Below, piece after piece: positions 1 through 6,366 of a stretch of 14,042 nucleotides of DNA. A program made the position numbers and the translations under genes. Numbering within the stretch: position 1 is the first letter of the stretch; every line of letters begins with the position of its first letter. This stretch comes from Desulfobulbaceae bacterium (GTDB lineage: Bacteria > Desulfobacterota > Desulfobulbia > Desulfobulbales > Desulfocapsaceae), in contig DOMU01000125.1 in NCBI GenBank assembly GCA_003509305.1, positions 2,232 to 16,273 on the forward strand, given 5' to 3'. A model generated the notes under the pieces. That model did not search any database and was not told the DNA's origin. It saw only the letters and a program-made list of their open reading frames with translations.

Positions 1-17
1 AACGGGGCAGACAATTT

Positions 18-701
18 TCAGCGCAGCCGAAAATCGACAGGTAAAGATATGGTCATCGCTTTCGTTTCGCCGTTTATTTGTCCGGGCAGGAAACGCCAGT
101 TCCAAACGCCGGCGACAGCGGCCTCATCAAGCAAGAAATGCGAACTGCCGCGGCTGACCGCTACTGCCTGCACCGTGCCATCGGTGCCAACCGTCACTTG
201 CAAAATGACTTTGCCCTCCAGGCCACGCCGCTGCGCCAAAGCTGGATAGGCTGGCCGTGGCTGGCTGATCGGCTTGGGCTGGATGGTGACGGTCGTAGCG
301 GCGTTGCGTGCCGTCCCGGCGGTAGGCTGAGTAACGGCGAGAATGGCGGTTGCACTGGTGGTGACCGGGTTTGGCGCGGCTGGCGCTGGCCTTGGATGGC
401 TTGGCGCGTTCCCAAATGACTTCACGGATCGTGGTTTTAATATCGAGGCTCGGCTGATATTTGCCGCTGACTTGGGGGTGAGTTCGGGCGTTGGCTTGGG
501 TGGCGCCGTTAGCTGGGCCGGAGCCTGCGGCGCTGGTGTGGCGGCGGATATGGACGGTGTGACTGCTGGCGGTGTCAATTGCACCATCACCACCGGTTCC
601 GTCCGGGATGGCGGCACGGGAACGGCGTCCGGCAAAACCAACAGACAAACGATCGCCGCCAGATGGACGGCCAGAGCGGCGAAGAGCGCCTGGCTATTCA
701 T
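18..701 (-). CDS. tonB: TonB-family energy transducer
   Basis: Periplasm-spanning protein that passes proton-motive-force energy from ExbB/ExbD to outer-membrane TonB-dependent receptors. The 227 residues show the standard layout: one N-terminal transmembrane anchor (about residues 4-24), a Pro/Ala/Thr-rich spacer (about 28-140), and a C-terminal TonB domain from about residue 149. That domain has the RPAYP opening, a GLEGKVILQ strand, the GTDGTVQ turn and a VWNWRFLPG strand. The start at 701 is chosen because its ATG overlaps the TGA of the upstream binding-protein gene (ATGA) and has GGAGG just upstream. The gene therefore belongs to the riboswitch-led operon, which suggests a TonB dedicated to cobalamin uptake rather than a general one. 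No exbB, exbD or receptor gene lies in the window. The family call is secure; the dedicated B12 role is inference from context. Confidence 0.9.
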   Translation of the reverse strand: MNSQALFAALAVHLAAIVCLLVLPDAVPVPPSRTEPVVMVQLTPPAVTPSISAATPAPQAPAQLTAPPKPTPELTPKSAANISRASILKPRSVKSFGNAPSHPRPAPAAPNPVTTSATAILAVTQPTAGTARNAATTVTIQPKPISQPRPAYPALAQRRGLEGKVILQVTVGTDGTVQAVAVSRGSSHFLLDEAAVAGVWNWRFLPGQINGETKAMTISLPVDFRLR

Positions 702-1612
702 TTTTCCTCCGACAGCCGTAGACCGGGGTGCAGCAGCTCCGCGACCAGCGCCAGCGTCCTGGCAAAAGAAACCGGTGTTGGGCTACAGACAAGATCCGGG
801 TCAATCACATATATCCGCCCGCTTTTCGCCGCCGCCAGCGCCTGGTAATTCAGCCATTTTTGCCGTTCCTGCCCAGCGATTCCTGTTTCGCCGCCCATGA
901 TGGCAACCAGGATCACCTCCGGGTCATGGGCTAACACCCGCTCATAATCATACTGTGGCCTGCTCTCGCCACCAGCGATGTTGATACCACCGGCAAAAGT
1001 CAGGTAGTCACTGGTGAATGTGTTGCCAACCGAAGCGAACAGGGGATTGGCACCGATCTGCAAAAAGACCTTCGGTTTCGGCAAAGCCGCCACCCGCCGA
1101 CGAATCTCTTCCACCCGCTGGCGCGCCGCCGCCACTACCTGTCCCGCCTGCGGCAAATGGCCGGTCAATTCCCCCATTAAAAGGAAATTATCGCATATTT
1201 CCGTAAAGTTATGGGGTTGGCGAAAATGCACCACTTTGATACCCAGCCGCGTGAACTGCTCCACCTGCTGCGGCGAAGTCAGGCCAGTGGCCAGGATCAG
1301 GTCGGGATCGAGCGAAATGATCTTTTCGACATCCAGTTGCAGCACGGTGCCGATCTTTTCTTTCTCTTTTGCCGCTGGCGGACGGTTACAGTAGGTAGTA
1401 TCGCCAACCAGTAAGTCGCCGGCACCCATAAGAAAGAGGTTTTCCGTGTTGATTGGCCCTAAAGAAACAATGCGGCGGACGGGCGAGGCGGCGGATGAAG
1501 TATCCACGGCCAGTGCCGCCGGAGCCGGGAGCAGCAGGACCGCCAGCAAGATGAGAATCGGCGATAAAAAGTCCAGGCTGGGAAAGCGAAGAGATACAAA
1601 CGATGTGGGCAT
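698..1612 (-). CDS. btuF: Periplasmic cobalamin-binding protein, BtuF-like
   Basis: Substrate-binding component of an ABC importer of the periplasmic-binding-protein-2 type, most likely delivering vitamin B12 or a cobinamide to a BtuCD-type transporter. Of 304 residues, about 1-35 form a signal peptide (hydrophobic LSPILILLAVLLLPAP, then ALA). There is no lipobox Cys, so a soluble periplasmic protein is expected. The mature part opens with RRIVSLGPINTENL, the typical first strand. It carries a TYCNRPP segment resembling the YCDYPP stretch of BtuF proteins, then VEKIISLDPDLIL, and ends with the usual IYVIDPDLV...RTLALVAELL helix region. The ATG at 1612 has GGGAGG about 9 bases upstream. The cobalamin riboswitch in its leader supports B12 as ligand; haem or iron-siderophore substrates are the alternatives. 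It is translationally coupled to tonB. The permease and ATPase genes are absent from the window. Confidence 0.85.
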   Translation of the reverse strand: MPTSFVSLRFPSLDFLSPILILLAVLLLPAPAALAVDTSSAASPVRRIVSLGPINTENLFLMGAGDLLVGDTTYCNRPPAAKEKEKIGTVLQLDVEKIISLDPDLILATGLTSPQQVEQFTRLGIKVVHFRQPHNFTEICDNFLLMGELTGHLPQAGQVVAAARQRVEEIRRRVAALPKPKVFLQIGANPLFASVGNTFTSDYLTFAGGINIAGGESRPQYDYERVLAHDPEVILVAIMGGETGIAGQERQKWLNYQALAAAKSGRIYVIDPDLVCSPTPVSFARTLALVAELLHPGLRLSEEK

Positions 1613-1678
1613 GACGGCGCGCCTCCCGGGGAAAAAGCCAACTCCGGCGGGGATGCCCTGACGCCCACATCCGATGCG

Positions 1679-1697
1679 CCGCCATTCCTCGTGGCGG
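1679..1697 (-). promoter_or_regulatory. Hairpin between riboswitch and btuF, possible expression platform
   Basis: Perfect 6-bp inverted repeat (CCGCCA at 1679-1684 and TGGCGG at 1692-1697, 7-base loop) immediately 3' of the aptamer in the transcript. There is no following U run, so it is not an intrinsic terminator. It could take part in the on/off switch, but no pairing with the GGGAGG ribosome site is obvious, so the role is open. Confidence 0.35.
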
Positions 1698-1707
1698 AGC
1701 GTCTCAT

Positions 1708-1870
1708 GTTTTCGGCAGGTTTTCTGACTCCTGGCTCATCCATCCCGTGCCTTCCCATCGTGTATCAGCGGCAGTGGCATCAAACGGGCGTTTTCTCCAG
1801 TTACAGCAGCGGGCCTGCCCCCGGTTCGCACGGGGTTCCCTCGTGGCTCCCTCTACGGAGCACCGAAAAC
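1708..1870 (-). ncRNA. Cobalamin (B12) riboswitch aptamer
   Basis: Read on the minus strand, the leader of the btuF-like gene contains the conserved cobalamin-aptamer blocks in order: GGGAGCCACGAGGG-like start, AGGCCCGCTGCTGTAACTG, the B12-box core GATGCCACTG (complement of 1771-1780), GGGAAGGCACGGG, and AGCCAGGAGTCAGAAAACCTGCC near the 3' side. The ends form a perfect 8-bp P1 helix: GTTTTCGG (1870-1863) pairs with CCGAAAAC (1715-1708). The predicted transcription start falls at about 1870, exactly at P1. No U-rich terminator lies between the aptamer and the start codon, so control of translation initiation is more likely than attenuation. B12 binding should switch the downstream uptake genes off. 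Confidence 0.95.
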
Positions 1871-1876
1871 GATTTC

Positions 1877-1906
1877 TATAAAAATCCATCGCCCCTTGGC
1901 TGTCAA
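1877..1906 (-). promoter_or_regulatory. Sigma70-type promoter of the B12-uptake operon
   Basis: On the minus strand a perfect TTGACA (1906-1901) is followed after 18 bases by TTTATA (1882-1877). The expected start point is about 1870, which coincides with the first base of the riboswitch P1 helix. That agreement supports the assignment; the -10 is only a partial match. Confidence 0.6.
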
Positions 1907-1981
1907 GCACCTGATTTGTTCAGAACAGGGTCGCTGAAAACAAATAATGCGCCGGCACGCATTTTTTTCTTGCATTGATAT

Positions 1982-2010
1982 TTGACATGGTTTAGTTAAG
2001 AAAAAATGAT
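1982..2010 (+). promoter_or_regulatory. Candidate promoter of acs
   Basis: A perfect TTGACA (1982-1987), 17 bases, then AATGAT (2005-2010; 4 of 6 matches to TATAAT) upstream of the acs start at 2113. This would give a leader of about 95 bases. It points away from the B12-operon promoter at 1877-1906, so the intergenic region serves two divergent units. Confidence 0.5.
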
Positions 2011-2112
2011 TCAAAGGTAATTAAAGAAACTTGGTTTCTCGTAGCAGCGAGAAATGGATACTACCACGTGACGATACGCGGTATATGGAAAAATTCAGCC
2101 CAAGGAGCAATC

Positions 2113-4146
2113 ATGAATAACGGTACAGGTGGAACGGATCAGCAATCTGAAACGCGTTGGAAAGAAGAAGAGTACTTTTATCCCTCGAAAGAATTTACCG
2201 CCCAGGCCAATCTGAACGACAAAACGGTGTTCGAGCGTTTCACGTTGGATAAATTTCCAGACTACTACGCCGGTTTTGCCGACATGCTCACATGGTTCAA
2301 ACCCTGGGACAAGGTATTCGACGCCAGCGACGCTCCCTGCTGGAAATGGTTTACGGGCGGCACGCTGAACGCCAGCTTCAACTGCATCGACCGGCATCTG
2401 GCGAAAGACGCCAACAAAACCGCCATCCATTTCGTTCCCGAACTGGAAGAGGAAAAAACCGAGCATATTACCTATCAGGAGCTGTATGTCCGGGTCAACG
2501 AGTTCGCGGCGCTTTTGCGCGATACCGCCAAATTGAAACGTGGCGACCGTGTAACCATCCACCTGCCGATGGTGGCGGAAGCGCCAATTGCCATGCTGGC
2601 CTGCGCCCGGCTGGGTCTGGTCCACACCGTGGTTTTCGGCGGCTTTTCCGCCAACGCCTGCGCCGACCGCATTGTTGATTCCGGCAGCCGCGTTCTGATC
2701 ACCATGGACGCCTACTACCGTTCCGGCAAACTCATCGACCACAAAGGGGTTGACGATGAAGCCTGCGCATTGGCGGCTGAAAATGGCCAGAAAGTCGATA
2801 CCGTGCTCGTCTGGCAGCGCTATCCCGGCAAGTATTCCTCCGCCGCGCCCCTGGTTCCCGACCGTGACATCATTGTTGGCGACGAGTTGAAAAAATACTA
2901 CGGCGTCCGCGTGCCGGCGGAAGAAATGCGCTCGGAAGATCCGCTCTTTCTCATGTACACCAGCGGCACCACCGGCAAACCCAAAGGCTGTCAGCATGGC
3001 ACCGGCGGCTATATGGCCTATGTCACGGCCATGTCGAAATACATCCTGGATATTCATCCGGAGGACGTCTACTGGTGCACCGCCGACATCGGCTGGATCA
3101 CCGGCCATTCCTTCATCGTCTATGGCCCGCTGTCGCTTGGCGGCTCGTCGGTCATCTATGAAGGCGTGCCGACCTATCCGGACGCCGGGCGCAACTGGCG
3201 GATCGCCCAGGATTTGAACGTCAACATTTTCCATACCGCGCCGACGGCGATCCGCTCGCTGCGTAAAGTCGGGCCGGATGAACCGAAAAAGTACAACTTC
3301 AAATTCAAGCTGATGGTCACCGTCGGCGAACCGATCGAGCCGGAGGTCTGGCGCTGGTACGAAAAGGAAATCGGCAAAAGCCAGGCGGTTATCGTCGATA
3401 CTTATTGGCAGACGGAAACCGGCGGCTTCCTCTGCGCGACCGTGCCGGGTATTGCGCCGATGAAACCGGGCAGCGCCGGGCCGGGCGTGCCGGGCATCCA
3501 TCCGGCGATTTTCGACGATGAAGCCAATATTCTGCCTCCAGGTTCCAACAAGGCCGGCAACATCTGTATCAGAAATCCCTGGCCAGGTTGTATGCAGACG
3601 GTTTGGGGCGACCGCGATCGCTTTGTCTCGAGCTATTTCGGACGCTACAGCGTCAGCAGCGACAGTAAAGACTGGCGTGATTGGCCGTATATCACCGGTG
3701 ACGGAGGAATTCAGACCCAAGATGGTTATTTCCGTGTCCTCGGGCGGACCGACGATGTCATCAACGTTTCCGGCCATCGCCTTGGCTCGAAAGAAATCGA
3801 GGCGGCGGCGATGACGGTACCGGAAATCGCCGAGGCGGCGGTCGTTCCCATCGCTCACGAGATCAAAGGCGCTGAGCCGGAACTCTACGTGTCGCTAAAA
3901 CCGGGTGTCGCGGCCAGCCCGGAGATCGTGAAAAAAGTGGCCGACGCCATCACCTTCCAGATTGGCAAGATCGCCAAATGCCGCAACGTCTGGATTGTGC
4001 CCGACATGCCGAAAACGCGCTCCGGCAAAATCATGCGCCGGGTGCTGGGGGCGATTTCCAATAAAGGCGATGTCGGCAATGTCATGACACTGGCCAATCC
4101 GGAGATCGTCGAAGAGATCCAGAAAATGGTTAATAACCAGAAATAA
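2113..4146 (+). CDS. acs: Acetyl-CoA synthetase (AMP-forming)
   Basis: Converts acetate, ATP and CoA to acetyl-CoA, AMP and PPi in the cytoplasm, allowing scavenging or assimilation of acetate. The 677 residues align with Acs throughout: the N-terminal Acs-specific region, the phosphate-binding loop YTSGTTGKPKG (282-292), VTVGEPI, the DTYWQTETGG motif (429-438, keeping the second-position Trp that shapes a small acetate pocket), GRTDDVINVSGHRLGSKEIE in the hinge region, and PKTRSGKIMRR near the C terminus. K639 there is the catalytic, acetylatable Lys. The ATG at 2113 is preferred over an in-frame GTG at 2068 because AAGGAG lies 5 bases before it. Length is slightly above the roughly 650 usual. 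It appears monocistronic, with its own promoter and a downstream hairpin. No acetylase/deacetylase partner genes are nearby. A longer-chain acyl substrate is possible, but the Trp argues for acetate. Confidence 0.95.
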   Translation: MNNGTGGTDQQSETRWKEEEYFYPSKEFTAQANLNDKTVFERFTLDKFPDYYAGFADMLTWFKPWDKVFDASDAPCWKWFTGGTLNASFNCIDRHLAKDANKTAIHFVPELEEEKTEHITYQELYVRVNEFAALLRDTAKLKRGDRVTIHLPMVAEAPIAMLACARLGLVHTVVFGGFSANACADRIVDSGSRVLITMDAYYRSGKLIDHKGVDDEACALAAENGQKVDTVLVWQRYPGKYSSAAPLVPDRDIIVGDELKKYYGVRVPAEEMRSEDPLFLMYTSGTTGKPKGCQHGTGGYMAYVTAMSKYILDIHPEDVYWCTADIGWITGHSFIVYGPLSLGGSSVIYEGVPTYPDAGRNWRIAQDLNVNIFHTAPTAIRSLRKVGPDEPKKYNFKFKLMVTVGEPIEPEVWRWYEKEIGKSQAVIVDTYWQTETGGFLCATVPGIAPMKPGSAGPGVPGIHPAIFDDEANILPPGSNKAGNICIRNPWPGCMQTVWGDRDRFVSSYFGRYSVSSDSKDWRDWPYITGDGGIQTQDGYFRVLGRTDDVINVSGHRLGSKEIEAAAMTVPEIAEAAVVPIAHEIKGAEPELYVSLKPGVAASPEIVKKVADAITFQIGKIAKCRNVWIVPDMPKTRSGKIMRRVLGAISNKGDVGNVMTLANPEIVEEIQKMVNNQK

Positions 4147-4155
4147 CAGCGCTGA

Positions 4156-4188
4156 GAACAGCCCGTGGGTAGTGGCCAAGGGCTGTTC
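4156..4188 (+). terminator. Hairpin after acs, possible terminator
   Basis: Perfect 9-bp stem, GAACAGCCC (4156-4164) with GGGCTGTTC (4180-4188), loop of 15 bases, starting 10 bases after the acs stop. No T-tract follows, so it may act as an mRNA 3'-end stabiliser or a non-canonical terminator rather than a classic intrinsic one. Confidence 0.45.
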
Positions 4189-4291
4189 AGCATCCACCCG
4201 CGCTATCCGCCGGGCGCCGCCGCTTTCCGTTTCCCCATGGCCGGAGGCTGCGACCGGTCGGATTTTTTTGTCCGGCCAGGAAAATAAGTAA

Positions 4292-4320
4292 TCGTAATTC
4301 CGTTTATTATCGTCGTAATT
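4292..4320 (+). repeat. Direct repeat TCGTAATT, 21-base period
   Basis: TCGTAATT occurs at 4292-4299 and 4313-4320, in the AT-rich pocket between acs and the SDR gene. The period of 21 bases is two helical turns, so a regulator could bind both on one face. No function is known. The rest of the 4147-4438 gap holds GC-rich hairpins and no gene that I can support. Confidence 0.3.
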
Positions 4321-4438
4321 TGTCGAAGTGGCCCGCCGCGCCTTGCGGGCCGGGCCAGGCTGGGGTATTTTTTAGAGTTGGCGCACGAGGCGTGTCACCA
4401 CGCCCCAATCCTTCCCGTCTCGGTTCAACCCAGCTGGC

Positions 4439-5362
4439 ATGAACATTCTTTTATCCGGAACACAAGAGCGCCTGGGCGTTACGCTGCTGCACCACCTGTT
4501 CGCCTGTGGCCACACCTTGACCTGCCTGCAAACCCGGCAGGACGAATCCGGCGACACGGTGTGGGATATTGAGCGGCTCTGGCAAGGGCGGGCCGAGCGT
4601 CCTTACGACGCCATCATCCATCTTGGCGGCGACAACCTCCTCGACCACCGCTGGAATCAGGGTAAAAAACAACGCATTCAGGACAGCCGCATCGAAGGAA
4701 CCCGCCAGCTTGTCGATTTTCTCTGGTCACAGCCAGGGCACCTGCGTCCTGAGACGCTGATTTCCACCTCATCAATTGGCTATTACGGTGATACCGGCGA
4801 GCGGCTGCTCGGCGAAGGCAACCTGGCTGGCATCGGTTTCTTCGCCGGCGTTTGCAAGCAGTGGGAACGGCAGGCCCTGCGCGCCGCCGAAATCGGCATT
4901 CGCGTCCTCTGTCTGCGCCTTGGTATGATACTGTCACCGGAAGATGGCCTGGTACCCAAACTATTGCCGCTGTTCCGCGCCGGCCTCGGTGGCGTTTTCG
5001 GCAACGGCGGGCAGTATCAAAGCTGGGTCAGCATTCGTGATGTCTGCCGGGCCGTGACCTTCCTCCTCGAAAAGCCGTCGATACGCGGGCCAGTCAATCT
5101 GGTAACGCCGAAACCGGCGACGAATCGGGAATTCGCCGATGCCCTGGCCACAGCGCTTGGCAAATCGGCTCGTGCCCCAGTGCCGGCCAGCCTCTTGCGG
5201 CTCTTTTTCGGTGAGATGGCCGACGCCCTGCTTTTGGCCAGCCGCCGGGTCAGCCCGGATTGCCTGCGGCAAGCCGGTTTCATCTTTCAGGATTATGATC
5301 TCGCCGCCGCTGTAGCCTGGTGTGCCGGCGTCGCCGAACCGCCTGCGGAACCACCGGCGTGA
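4439..5362 (+). CDS. TIGR01777-type SDR (epimerase-like) protein with altered nucleotide-binding loop
   Basis: Member of the atypical short-chain dehydrogenase subgroup represented by E. coli YfcH and animal SDR39U1; the substrate is unknown for the family. The 307 residues carry the diagnostic stretches: a DAIIHLGGDNL...RW segment then KKQRIQDSRIEGTRQLVDFL, STSSIGYYGDTGE (the YYG signature), CKQWERQA, RVLCLRLGMIL, FRAGLGGVFGNGGQYQSWVSIRDV, and the C-terminal GPVNLVTPKPATNREFADALATALGK and FGEMADALLLASRRV. Oddly, the N-terminal motif that is normally GGTGFIG reads SGTQERLG, losing key glycines. The start at 4439 has no convincing Shine-Dalgarno, but the first strand (MNILLSG) matches the family start, so I keep it. 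After the stop, a 4-bp CCGG stem (5354-5367) and six T (5372-5377) could form a weak terminator. The family call is strong; enzymatic activity is doubtful. Confidence 0.85.
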   Translation: MNILLSGTQERLGVTLLHHLFACGHTLTCLQTRQDESGDTVWDIERLWQGRAERPYDAIIHLGGDNLLDHRWNQGKKQRIQDSRIEGTRQLVDFLWSQPGHLRPETLISTSSIGYYGDTGERLLGEGNLAGIGFFAGVCKQWERQALRAAEIGIRVLCLRLGMILSPEDGLVPKLLPLFRAGLGGVFGNGGQYQSWVSIRDVCRAVTFLLEKPSIRGPVNLVTPKPATNREFADALATALGKSARAPVPASLLRLFFGEMADALLLASRRVSPDCLRQAGFIFQDYDLAAAVAWCAGVAEPPAEPPA

Positions 5363-5379
5363 ACCGGCGCGTTTTTTCT

Positions 5380-5408
5380 TTGACGAATCACGGACGAGCG
5401 CGTACAAG
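5380..5408 (+). promoter_or_regulatory. Candidate promoter of the ferredoxin-rubrerythrin operon
   Basis: TTGACG (5380-5385), 17-base spacer, TACAAG (5403-5408; 4 of 6 matches). It gives a leader of about 58 bases to the ferredoxin ATG at 5473. I see no convincing PerR or other known oxidative-stress operator next to it. Confidence 0.5.
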
Positions 5409-5472
5409 AAAACGATCCACTCTCTCGATCAGAGGGATTGGGATTTATTCACCACAGCCAAGGAGAAACGTC

Positions 5473-5664
5473 ATGAAAGCCAGCATCAGCAAAGAATGTA
5501 TGGGCGACCGCAACTGCAACAAGCTGTGTCCGGAAGTGTTTCAGTATGATGAGGGACAGCTCCTCTCGATCGTGCAATTCGATGTCATTCCTGAAAAATA
5601 CGAGGATGTCGTGCGCAGGGCCGCCGCTGAATGTGGCGCCCAAGCGATTACCATTGAGGAATGA
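5473..5664 (+). CDS. Single-cluster ferredoxin with an Asp in the cluster motif
   Basis: Small (63-residue) soluble electron carrier with one [4Fe-4S] or [3Fe-4S] cluster. The sequence C9-M-G-D12-R-N-C15-N-K-L-C19-P corresponds to the usual CxxCxxCxxxCP motif with the second Cys replaced by Asp12. The distal Cys is C54, in AECGAQAITIEE, where the family usually has CP. The same Asp substitution is established in Pyrococcus furiosus ferredoxin and Desulfovibrio africanus ferredoxin III, where Asp can ligate the fourth iron and the cluster interconverts between 3Fe and 4Fe forms. The start has AAGGAG 7 bases upstream. Rubrerythrin begins 9 bases after the stop, so the two are almost surely one transcript and this protein may feed electrons to rubrerythrin. 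Only four acidic or thiol ligands are available, so a second cluster is ruled out. Confidence 0.88.
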   Translation: MKASISKECMGDRNCNKLCPEVFQYDEGQLLSIVQFDVIPEKYEDVVRRAAAECGAQAITIEE

Positions 5665-5673
5665 GGCGACAAC

Positions 5674-6249
5674 ATGGCCGGATTCCGTGACAGCCGGACA
5701 GCGAAAAACCTGCTCGTTTCTTACTCAGCCGAGGCGCAGGCGCGCAGCCGCTATAATATCTTTGCCAGCCGCGCCCGCGAGGACGGTTTCTGGCAGATCG
5801 CGGCGTTGTTCGACGAAACCGCCCGGCAGGAATACGAGCACGCCATCCGTTTTTTCAAGTTTTTCAACGGCGGCGATCTGGAAATTTGCGGCACCTTTCC
5901 CGCTGGCGTTGAGCGCGACACCAAAGCCAACCTGTTGGCGTCGGCGGAATTGGAACTGTATGTTCACGGCACTTTGTACAGCTCGTTTGCCGTCATCGCC
6001 CGTGAGGAAGGTTTTGAGCGCGCCGCCGAAACCTTTGACGCCATCAGCGTCGCCGAGCGTCACCACGAAGAGATGTTCCGGCAACTGGCCCAAAACATCG
6101 ACAACGGCGCTGTCTTCAGCCGCCGCGAAGCCCAGGTGTGGAAGTGCGTGAACTGCGGCTATCTGCATATCGGTGAAACGCCGCCGGACAAATGTCCGGC
6201 CTGCGTCAAACCGAAAGGCTATTTCGAGATTTTAGCCAGAAATTGGTAA
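5674..6249 (+). CDS. rbr: Rubrerythrin
   Basis: Cytoplasmic non-haem di-iron peroxidase that reduces hydrogen peroxide in anaerobes. At 191 residues it matches the length of Desulfovibrio vulgaris rubrerythrin, and ligand positions coincide: E20, E53, H56, E94, E128, H131 in the ferritin-like four-helix part, then rubredoxin-like C158-x2-C161 and C174-x2-C177 (WKCVNCGY...CPAC). Y27 and Y102 are also in place. The exception is position 97, which is Val where the family has a Glu that ligates Fe1 in the oxidised state. Only GAGG/TGAGG-like bases near the ferredoxin stop serve as ribosome site, and the 9-base gap suggests translational coupling. It follows the ferredoxin directly, giving a likely electron donor in the same operon. 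Identity is secure; the consequence of V97 is inference. Confidence 0.95.
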   Translation: MAGFRDSRTAKNLLVSYSAEAQARSRYNIFASRAREDGFWQIAALFDETARQEYEHAIRFFKFFNGGDLEICGTFPAGVERDTKANLLASAELELYVHGTLYSSFAVIAREEGFERAAETFDAISVAERHHEEMFRQLAQNIDNGAVFSRREAQVWKCVNCGYLHIGETPPDKCPACVKPKGYFEILARNW

Positions 6250-6366
6250 AAACTTGTAATGACAATGCGCCTGGAAGCTAGGTGGCTTGGGCTGTATTGA
6301 GCCGTGGTGGAATTCTCCCGAACGCCTGGCCGAAGTCACCGGCTGCGGCGCACTCTTATACCTGGT

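Noticed and set aside
2068..2112. Upstream GTG start for acs
   Set aside because: No ribosome site precedes it, while AAGGAG lies 5 bases before the ATG at 2113.
2095..3858. Very long open frame on the minus strand opposite acs (587 codons)
   Set aside because: It is fully antisense to a clear acs gene, its translation shows no known domain, and GC-rich genes commonly leave such open antisense frames.
4256..4351. Two GC-rich hairpins (stems 4256-4262/4271-4277 and 4330-4336/4345-4351) as terminators
   Set aside because: In one the T run is the loop itself; in the other the T run is 16 bases away, so neither fits an intrinsic terminator.
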